Part shown: positions 1 to 6,635 of the stretch, in pieces
Numbering within the stretch: the stretch's first letter is position 1
How the letters are laid out: each line of letters begins with the position of its first letter
DNA from: Micractinium sp. NFX-FRZ
Lineage: Eukaryota > Chlorophyta > Trebouxiophyceae > Chlorellales > Chlorellaceae
NCBI GenBank assembly: GCA_029339195.1
Contig: JAPTJF010000834.1
Coordinates: forward strand, 1-10,644
DNA: 10,644 nucleotides
Reading direction: 5' to 3'
Translations under genes and position numbers: made by a program
The notes under the pieces: model-generated
Database searches by the model: none
Told to the model about the DNA's origin: nothing
Seen by the model: the letters and a program-made list of their open reading frames with translations, nothing else

Positions 1-3000
1 CGCCCGCGCCACCGCCGGCGCCGCCGCCGCTGCCGCCGGCCCCGCCGCCACGCCCGCCCAGGCCACGTAACTGTGGCGACACAGAGAACGCGGTGGTTCG
101 GAGCCAGGAGGAGTGCACGGCAGAGTGCGGGTGGCAGCTGGCTGAGCAACCTCCCGGGACAACCACAAACCCCAAGACCTACACACGTGCGCCCGCCGCT
201 GGCATGCCTTCATTTGCTGCTGCTGCATGCAAGGCATGCAAGGCAGTGATATCGACTGTGCTTGTGGGTTGCTAGCCACGTGGTCCCGGCCTCTCCCCAC
301 ACTAGCTGAGCTGGCCCTCACCTTGCAGCCCGCCTGCTGTTTATGCCTACCTCCCATCCTCCGCCGTTGCCCCCTGCCTCCCGCCCTGCTGCAGCCACAA
401 CTGAGGGACTGGGCGGCGGGGGCGGCAGCGCCACAGGCACCTTCCTCTGCTGCGTCTGCAACTTCTTCACCCCCTCCCCACCGCCCTCCCCCTCGCCGCC
501 GGCCCCGCCGGCGCCGCCGTGTGAACAGCCTGAGCACAGTACAGTTGCGGATGCAGCAGAATGCGACTCAGCATGCAAAACGCAGCTGCCTGATCAGCCG
601 CCAGGGTCTGTGACCGCCCCACTTACCTATACAGGTGAGGGGCAGGCAGAGCTCTTTTAGATGTCTGGCCACTCCATCGCCTGTTGTTGACTGGTAGCAG
701 CACGTGGCCGGGTGGCAGGGTGCCGTGGCACAGAGTGGCGCTGCCGCCGCGTGCCCCCCTTGCCAGCATGTGTGCATGGTGGGACACCTTGCGTGGTGGG
801 TGGGGCACAAGTGCTGGTGCCGGTATTGTGGCGGGAGCTGGCGCTGAGGTCATGGCCTAGCGCCTCAACCGTGGGGATCAGCAGGAGAGCAGGCGGTGGG
901 GCATGGCGGCAGCAAGGGGCAGGTCTCTATACGTGCATGCATCTTGCTTTGTTGCAATGAAGCCATGACCTCGTCCCAACTGCCCACCCTGCCCCCTTCA
1001 GGCCTCGATGAGGTGACGTGTTGCAACTGCCAGTTCAGCATCCTGTCACCGCCGCCGCCGTCCCCGCCGCCGCCGTCCCCATCGCCCCCCATGCCCTCGC
1101 CGCCGCCTCCCTCGCCCTCGCCGCCACCACCGAAGCCCGCTTTAAAGCCGCCCACGCCGCCGGCTCCGTCACCCCCGCCTCCTCCAGCGCCCTCGCCGCC
1201 TCCGCCTGACAGGTGGCCTCCCCTGCCTGCTGCCACGCCGCCCCCGCCTTCCGTCATGCTGCTCCTGCCTGCTGCCACGCCCATACCGGCCAGCACTCCC
1301 ACCGCTGCCACATGCGCCCTCAACTGTCCCACCTGCTGCCTCCCCACCGCTATAATGTCCCCGTCCTGCTAGGTCGCCACCTGTGCCATTTCCATCCCCT
1401 CCTCCTCCCACTGCTTTCCCACCACTGCCCTCACCACCCTCACCTTCACCCCCCATTTTTGCACCACCCCCGCCGCTCCCCTCCCCTCCACCGCCCACCC
1501 TCGCACCACCCCCGCCGCTCCCCTCCCCCCCTCCACCGCCCACCCTCCTCACCACCGCCGCCCACTCCCTCACCAGCGCCACCATCGCCCTCCCCTCCCC
1601 TTCCTGCCAGGTCGCCACCGCCGCCGGCCCCCTCACCACCTCCCCCGATCGTCTTCCCACCGCCGCCAGCACCGTCGCCTCCTCCCCCTGCCATCTTCCC
1701 GCCACCGCCGTCGCCAACCCCGCCAACCCCGTCCCCGCCCCCTCCCGCCATCTCACCACCACCACCGTCGCCCTTCCCGCCCCCACCCCTCCTGCTCTCG
1801 CCACCGTCGCCCTCCCCGCCCCCACCCGTGCCTCTGCCGTCTCCTCTGCTGCTGCCACCGTCCCCGCTGCCTCCGGCACCAGCTGTGCTGCCGCCGCCTC
1901 CGCCCTTGCCGCCCCCGCCCTCGCCGCCCTCACCCTCGCCGCCGGTGCCGCAACCACCGCCGCCCTCGCCGCTGCCGCCGTTGCCAGTTGGAGGCTGCCA
2001 GGAGGGCGCACAGCCGATTGTGGGAGATGAGCGGGCATGTGGCACGCTCTGCTTGGACTTATCACAAACCCAGCCGCCTGGCACTCTATACAACCCAGTC
2101 ACCTATCCAGGCACAATCGGCGGCCTCTGCTGCAACTGCAACTTCACGCTGCCGCAGCCCCCGCCGCCCTCGCCCTCCCCGCCGCCGCCCAGCCCCCCGC
2201 CGCCACCGCCAGGTCAGCGCAGCGCACCCAGCAGGCCAGGGAGGGGCACTTGCTTGCCGAGCTCACAACTTCCTGTCACTACCCCTTGTGTTCTGTATAA
2301 AAGCAAGCATCTAATGCTGAACCCAAGGGTGCCTTGTATGTCCCAATGCAGAGGCGGTTCCGGTGGCCGCTGCCCCCCAGCCGCCCGCCCCACCGCTGGT
2401 GAGTCACTGGGCCGGCCTTGGTAGCCAAGCGCGCATGTTGCGCCCAATCTCCCGGGCTTGTTGCCTCCTGCCGCCTGCTGCCGTGTGGAGAACCGTGCTT
2501 CCTCTCAGGTCAAGCTAGCTAGAAGGCGCGCAGGCAGGCAGGCATGTGCCTATGCCGTGCTGGTGTGTCTCTCGGCTCCCCTCCACACCGCCCACCAATG
2601 TTATAACACCCCCAACTTGCTTCCTACAACTTCCCTTGCTCCTGCAGCTAGTGAAGGGCATTGTGGTGCTCACCAATGCCAGCTTCCCCCTGACTCCCAG
2701 CGAGATCGACAGCACGCTCAGCGTGATGGGCAGCCTGTCTGGCGCCACCTGGACGTACCGCAGCCAGCAGCCCGCCACGCCCGACGGCGTGCCGCAGATG
2801 CCCGCACCCTCGCCCCCGCCGGCGCCAGGTGCGCTGCCGTGTGCCTGCCTGCCTGCCTTCGTTGTTGGGCGCAATTTCTTTCTTTCAGGGTGGTGCCTGG
2901 GGCGCCTGGTGCGTGGCAGATAGCGAGGGCGGTGTTGTGAGACAGACGTTTTGATGTTAGTCGCCCACCTCCTCCCAACAGAATAACACACATCACAGCA

Positions 3001-5864
3001 GTGGTAGTAACAGCCCTTGCTAAGAGTCTGCTTGTGTCCAGTGTTGTATCATGCCATGCATGCATCCACCAGCTGCCACCCTGCATTGCATGAGACCAAG
3101 CTCTGCCTTGGTCCCCGGCCTTGCTCCCTCCCCTCGTGCAGCCGCCCGCCGCTTGCTGCGCGCCAGCCGCCGGCTGCAGCAGAGCACTGCTGATCTGGCA
3201 TCGAGCGCATGCGAGAGTCCCGCCCACGTGGTTGTGGCGGGCCTGCCGGCCTGCGCACAGTATTGTGCCAAGCTGGCAAACCAGAATGGCAGCCCCGTGC
3301 CTGGGGTGGTGCTGGATCCGGAGCTGTATGACAGTGAGTGCAGTTGACGATGATGATGGGACCAGCAGCAGCTGCAATGGTCGCAGCAGCACGGCGGTGC
3401 CTGGGGTGGTTCTAGAATTGAACCATAAAAGCCAGTGACAGCAGAGCTTGCAGCAGCAGCGGCGGCGGCACCAGCAGCAGCAGCAGCAGCTGAATGGCAA
3501 CAGGCCTGGGGCGCGCGGTGCCTTAAGTGCACGCTATGTGGAACGTCTGCCTGCCGGCTGCGGGCCGCGCTGCTCGTCACCCACAAGCACCCACCCACCC
3601 CACCCCCTGCCTGCCTGCCCACCCACCTGCCTGCCTTGCCTGGGGTGCAGGCTCCAACGGCAAGCGCTGCTGCAAGTGCAACTATCTGCGCCGGTTCCCG
3701 CCCCCGCCCCCGCCTGGCGGCGAGGTGTCAGCTACCAGCCAGGCACCTGCCCCGCCCCCTGTGGCAGTCAGCAGCAGCACTTGGTACCTGCAGCCCGACC
3801 TGAGTGCCCCTGTTCCTTCAGAGGCCAATGGAGTCTATCTCTTCGGTGCGTCCCGGGCCATTTTTGCGGTTCTGTTGTGTGTCGGCCCTGCTGTGTGGCG
3901 CTTATTTTTTAGCATTCTGTGCTGGCCGTGCTGTAGGGCAGACGCCGCTGCTGCGCCTGCTTGCCCTTGCTGTGCGCCCCCAGCCCTCCCTGCTCGGCTT
4001 CCCCCCGTGCCCGGTGGCCTCCCAGGCTGAGCGCTGACACTGCGCCGCCCGCCGACCCTTTGCTGACCAGCGCTGCCGCTTGACCGCACACCCCCCTGCT
4101 GCCTGCTGCCCTCTGCCTGCAGCTGATGCCGAGGTGCCTGCCAGCCAAGTGGAGCCAGTAGTGTCCTCCCTGTATGCTGCCGACGATGACGGAGCGCTGA
4201 CGAGGCAGCTGCAGGCCGCAGGTGGGGCCAGCTGGCCGCCAACACATTGCTGGTTGCACTGGCGCTGGGGGCCAGCTGTGGAGGCAGACAGGCACTTTGA
4301 CACGCACTTTGGCCAGCCGCCCTGCCCCTCTGCTGACCTCTCAAGGCACCGTCCCCACCAATCGATGTCAATTGTCCTCTCCCGCATCCCTGCCCTGCGT
4401 ACACCTTACACTCCTCACAGCCACCCTGTGCCCCGCCCAAACATTGCACCCCCTGCCCGCTCGCCTGCCTACCCCCTCTCTCATTCAATCAACCGCTGCT
4501 GCTGCAGGCGTGCCCGTGGCCGCCGCCACCACGCTATATGTGGGAACCGACACGCCCGTCTTTACGGACCTTTCTGGCCAGGAAGGGGGCAGCAAGGGCG
4601 GCTCCAAGACCAGCACTGGCATGCTGGTTGGCATTGCCATTGGAGTGGCCACACTGCTGGTTGCGGCAGCATGTGAGACCCCCAGAGTGCTGCTGCCCCC
4701 TGCCTGCATGCCAGTCAGAGGCCCCTTGCTGCACAGTTGTGTGGAGTAGACCTCGCCTGCTGGCCTCTGGCCCCGCCTGCTGCACAGTACTGCTGGCTGC
4801 CCGGGGTGCGTGCTGGAAGAGGTCTGCAGCCAGCGTGGCGTGGAGGCACAACAGGTTGTGTAGCCTCCCGTGAGGCAGGCAGCCCAGCGCTGCCGCCGCT
4901 CGCCCCCTTAACTGCTGCCAGGCAGCGCCTTCCGCCCTCCCCCCCCCGATGCGTGCCCCTTGCGCCCTGCCAGCACTCACCTTATTCCTCAGCTCACGCA
5001 GGGTGCACTTAAATCCGATCTGCTGCCGCAGCTGCCGGATGAGCTGCTGCCTCAGCTGTTGCCTCACCTGCTTGCCGAGCTTGCTGCTGCCTGCATTCCC
5101 CTCCTCCCCCCTCCCCTGGGTGCAGTCCTGATCTTCTTCCTCAGCCGACGGCGCAGGCGGCGCCAGCAGGAGGCCACGCGGCGGTGGGCCTCTGAGCGGC
5201 GGGCGATAGAGGGCGCAGCACCAGGTGCGTGCAAGGCTTGCACGCCTGCGGGCAAGCAGGGCGGTAGGGGTTCCGCGCGCTGGCAGTGCGCCGCTCAAGA
5301 GCTCAGGCTGCTGTAGGGCTGGCTGGTTGGCCTTGCTCAGCCTGCCCACATTTTGCGTGCATGAGCGCTGACTGACTCTTTTGGATGGGTCCTGACTCTG
5401 CCCCTCCTGCGGTGCAGTCGCTGCTGTCGGCACGCGTGGCGGAGCAGCCAGCCGAGCGGCCAGCCGGGCGCCCAGCGAGCCCGCCAGCCGAGCAGAGTCC
5501 GCACAGAGCGGCCTCACCTTGGGCCCGAGCCCGAGCGGGCCTGCCCAGCTGTCCCGCTTTGCCTCTGGAAGCGTGGCGGCAGGCGGCGACACCGTGAGTG
5601 TGGGGAGGGAGAGACGTCAGGGGCTGGAAGCCTGCTGCAGCCTGGCTGGGCGCCGCATGGGGCTCAGGTGTTTTGTGTGTGGGTGTTGCAGTGTGGGGCA
5701 GCTGGGGTGAAGGGATGAGTGCACCACCCTGCAGGCAGGCGGCCCCAGCCAACCGCCGGTTCCTAATTCCCATGCAGGCTGCCGCACCCTCCCAGCTAGC
5801 GCCTGCCCAGGAGCCCGGGGCTTGGGAGGCAAAGATGAGAGCACGGCTGGGGCTCGACCGATAG
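1..5864 (+). CDS. Gene A: modular Cys-rich / SPPPP wall-associated type I membrane protein (5' partial, spliced)
   Basis: Exons read: 1-186, 437-634, 1002-1212, 1611-2212, 2352-2398, 2648-2828, 3142-3333, 3651-3845, 4123-4221, 4508-4672, 5126-5224, 5418-5593, 5778-5864. The reading frame starts at base 3. All junctions are GT-AG, phases match throughout, and the total is 812 codons ending in TAG. The 5' end and any signal peptide lie outside the window. In order (residues counted from base 3): Pro-rich linker, Cys module 1 (24-69), module 2 (90-137), SPPPP region (about 140-326), module 3 (327-374), membrane-proximal domain (415-655) with module 4 (498-548) nested in it, TM helix (674-697), Arg6 stop-transfer (699-704), and a Ser/Ala/Arg tail to 811. 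Function is unknown; the layout suggests a cell-wall to plasma-membrane linker or sensor, probably hydroxyproline-glycosylated. Gene B downstream is a paralogue with matching introns. Least certain are the exon 2 acceptor (395 or 329 also fit phase) and intron 3. Confidence 0.8.
72..459 (+). other. Gene A Cys module 1
   Basis: Six cysteines follow C-x13-C-x3-C-x23-CC-x-C, interrupted by intron 187-436 (phase 1) just after the K-T-Y-T segment. The first half carries a QPPG motif and the second half ends CC-V-C-N-F. The acceptor at 436 is preferred because its x23 spacing is close to the x24-28 of the other modules. The acceptor at 394 would lengthen that loop by 14 residues, although its pyrimidine tract is better. 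Confidence 0.75.
520..1030 (+). other. Gene A Cys module 2
   Basis: The pattern is C-x13-C-x3-C-x25-CC-x-C-x-F, with QPPG and TYTG motifs. Intron 635-1001 (367 bp, phase 1) splits the Gly codon of TYTG. Pro-rich linkers lie on both sides. I see nothing gene-like inside the intron. Confidence 0.85.
1213..1610 (+). other. Gene A intron 3 with Pro-coding, frame-disrupted cryptic exon
   Basis: This 398-bp intron (donor GTGGCC, acceptor CCTGCCAG) has a second acceptor-like site at 1371-1372 followed by the same GTCGCCACC start as the true exon at 1611. From 1374 one frame encodes an SPPPP-like stretch. At about 1547 the Pro-coding frame changes by one base and continues to 1610. Between 1383 and 1575 there is no GT or AG, so splicing cannot repair the frame. 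It may be a fossil exon or an indel in the assembly. Confidence 0.6.
1461..1547 (+). repeat. Tandem duplicated Pro-coding unit (42 and 45 bp)
   Basis: Copy one is 1461-1502 and copy two 1503-1547. They differ by three extra C in the second copy, so the duplication itself keeps frame. One extra C follows at 1548, where the Pro-coding frame shifts. Confidence 0.75.
1996..2139 (+). other. Gene A Cys module 3 (intronless copy)
   Basis: The pattern is C-x13-C-x3-C-x25-CC-x-C-x-F with QPPG and TYPG motifs, encoded within exon 4. It is the only one of the six modules in the window without the phase-1 intron after the Y-x-G motif. It therefore gives an uninterrupted view of the module and supports the splice joins proposed for the others. 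A PPPPSP tail follows to the donor at 2213. Confidence 0.9.
3210..3679 (+). other. Gene A Cys module 4, nested in the membrane-proximal domain
   Basis: The pattern is C-x13-C-x3-C-x28-CC-x-C-x-Y (residues 498-548), split by intron 3334-3650 at the module's usual phase-1 position (donor A|GTGAGT, acceptor TGCAG|GC). A PPPPPPGG linker follows. It is the most divergent copy, with a longer loop and no QPPG. It lies between the RRLQQ and WY segments, which are continuous in gene B. Confidence 0.8.
3472..3489 (+). repeat. (CAG)6 microsatellite in gene A intron 7
   Basis: Six perfect CAG units, preceded by a shorter CAG/CGG-rich stretch from 3451. It lies in intron 3334-3650 and is not part of the coding model. 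Confidence 0.9.
4618..5142 (+). other. Gene A transmembrane helix and Arg stop-transfer
   Basis: About 24 hydrophobic residues (674-697) starting G-M-L-V-G-I-A-I-G-V are followed by Ser and six Arg. Intron 4673-5125 (453 bp, phase 1) cuts the helix, and gene B has an intron at the same place. The orientation is type I, with the C-terminus in the cytosol, from the positive-inside rule. Confidence 0.85.
5143..5864 (+). other. Gene A cytosolic tail
   Basis: About 114 residues over exons 11-13. It starts with Arg6 and a QQEATRRWASERR segment, continues as a Ser/Ala/Arg/Gly low-complexity stretch (5418-5593), and ends in a short exon (5778-5861) with WEAKMRARLGLDR before TAG at 5862. It is more than twice as long as gene B's tail and similar to it only near the membrane. 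No kinase, SH or other named motif is seen. The last intron (5594-5777) has a good donor and a CTAAT branch-like site before its CAG. Confidence 0.7.
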
Positions 5865-6126
5865 CTTGACCGGGCAAATAGCAGACAGCAATCAATTGGC
5901 ACCTCAAGACAGCCACCTGAGCAAGCATGCCACAGTCACCTGTGCCTTCTTCGCTTACTTCGTCCCCTTCTGATCAACTTGTCAACCCGCTGGATTTCTG
6001 CCGCTCCTCAGCCTGCTGCTGTTGTGCTCCCCTGCTCTTTTGATCTACCATTGCCGCCGCCTTGCCTGTCCCATCCTGACGAAGCCTCTTCTTGTTACTA
6101 CATGCATTTCTGCACAATTTATGCGC

Positions 6127-6131
6127 TGTAA
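6127..6131 (+). terminator. TGTAA polyadenylation signal, gene A
   Basis: TGTAA occurs 263 bases after the gene A stop. TGTAA is the usual nuclear poly(A) signal in green algae. It is the only clear candidate I see between the two genes on this strand, so the mRNA probably ends near 6145. Confidence 0.55.
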
Positions 6132-6189
6132 ACGCGCAGAACCTCCCCCTACTTTTTCAAGCCGAGCTCCCTCAAGCAACTGCCCCGGA

Positions 6190-6213
6190 GGCGGCGGCGG
6201 CGGCGGCGGCGGC
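6190..6213 (+). repeat. (GGC)8 microsatellite
   Basis: Eight perfect GGC units in the spacer between the two genes, upstream of gene B. Confidence 0.95.
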
Positions 6214-6255
6214 CTGGCCGGCCGCTCAGCATGGCAAAGCATGCCCTGCAGAACC

Positions 6256-6279
6256 GGCACTGGCACTGGCACTGGCACT
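6256..6279 (+). repeat. (GGCACT)4 hexanucleotide repeat
   Basis: Four perfect GGCACT units, 42 bases downstream of the (GGC)8 array, in the presumed gene B promoter region. Confidence 0.95.
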
Positions 6280-6536
6280 GTTCGCTGTTTGCTTGAGCAG
6301 CGACCCTCACCCTAGAGTGTTTGGCACCACCTGGCATGGATGTGATTACAGGCGTCTGCAGATCTTGAATCGCACGATTGGGTCTCCGGGCGCGCGCCTT
6401 CAACAGGTTCGAAACCCAAATCGTGAATTGTGGATTATAGTGAATGGCTGCAGAAGGGCAGCGATCCGCCAGTCGTGCCATCTCCGGTCACCGAGCCACC
6501 TCTCTCTTCGCGGTTGACTGCATGCAGGCACAGAGC

Positions 6537-6635
6537 ATGCCCGCGCTGCCTGGGCGAGGGCACACCGCGGTGCTGGCGACCGGGGCCCGTGTCCTCTTGC
6601 TGGCGCTGCTGCTGCTGCCGGCGGCAGCCAGCGCC
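6537..6635 (+). other. Gene B signal peptide
   Basis: A short N-region with Arg is followed by a Leu/Ala-rich core (V-L-L-L-A-L-L-L-L-P) and an A-S-A cleavage motif at residues 31-33, before S-G-G. This supports entry into the secretory pathway and fits a type I topology. Confidence 0.85.

Larger units (their letters stand above)
1031..1995 (+). other. Gene A hydroxyproline-rich (SPPPP) linker, two exons
   Basis: Exon 3 (to 1212) and exon 4 (from 1611) encode about 185 residues that are mostly Pro, with repeated SPPPP, PPPPSP and APSPPPP units, then lead into Cys module 3. In plants and green algae contiguous Pro after Ser is a substrate for prolyl hydroxylation and arabinosylation (extensin-type glycoproteins), so a stiff glycosylated spacer in the wall is likely. 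The junction is phase 2: AG at 1211-1212 joins G at 1611, regenerating an Arg codon. Confidence 0.75.
2648..4563 (+). other. Gene A membrane-proximal domain (unrecognised family)
   Basis: Residues about 415-655, over exons 6-10. It starts with a beta-like stretch containing a T-N-A-S glycosylation sequon (N424), then the motif WTYR-x-QQP-x-TPDGVP-x-MP (449-466), an RRLQQ segment, and after nested module 4 the W-Y...YLFADA and D-G-A-L-T-R-Q-L-Q-A-A-G segments, ending near TDTPVF. Gene B carries the same landmarks in the same order. I cannot assign it to a known fold. Position and length recall juxtamembrane SEA-like domains, but no autoproteolysis motif is visible. Confidence 0.65.
5865..6536 (+). 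promoter_or_regulatory. 3' UTR of gene A, spacer, and promoter / 5' UTR region of gene B
   Basis: No convincing coding region. The first about 280 bases are the CT-rich 3' UTR of gene A. The remainder has (GGC)8 and (GGCACT)4 microsatellites and then a less GC-rich stretch (about 6330-6440) with a GATTATAG element at 6433-6440, which could serve as a weak TATA-like site. No strong core promoter is identifiable by eye. Confidence 0.45.

Noticed and set aside
1169..2102. Long minus-strand frames rich in Gly/Ala/Arg opposite the Pro-rich exons
   Set aside because: They are the complement of Pro codons (CCN/NGG) and mirror the SPPPP arrays; they lack splice structure and recognisable domains.
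3435..3803. Ala-rich frame over the CAG repeat in gene A intron 7
   Set aside because: It is a product of CAG/GCA repeats and is out of frame with the well-supported CC-x-C exon at 3651.
4999..5125. Leu/Pro-rich coding-like stretch in frame with exon 11 (extended 5' exon?)
   Set aside because: The upstream acceptors (e.g. after CCTCAG or ACGCAG) are phase 0 and do not fit the phase-1 donor at 4672; gene B has nothing similar.
4534..5592. 352-codon minus-strand open frame
   Set aside because: It lies across gene A exons 10-12 and introns in very GC-rich DNA where stops are rare. It shows no domain or signal, while the plus strand has a TM helix and paralogue support.
6400..6430. tRNA-like B box (GGTTCGAAACC)
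   Set aside because: The flanks do not form a T-arm stem (only two pairs), and no A box or acceptor stem is found.
6092..6517. 141-codon frame in the spacer between the genes
   Set aside because: It is built largely from the GGC and GGCACT microsatellites (Ala/Leu runs), with no homology to gene B and no convincing splice link.
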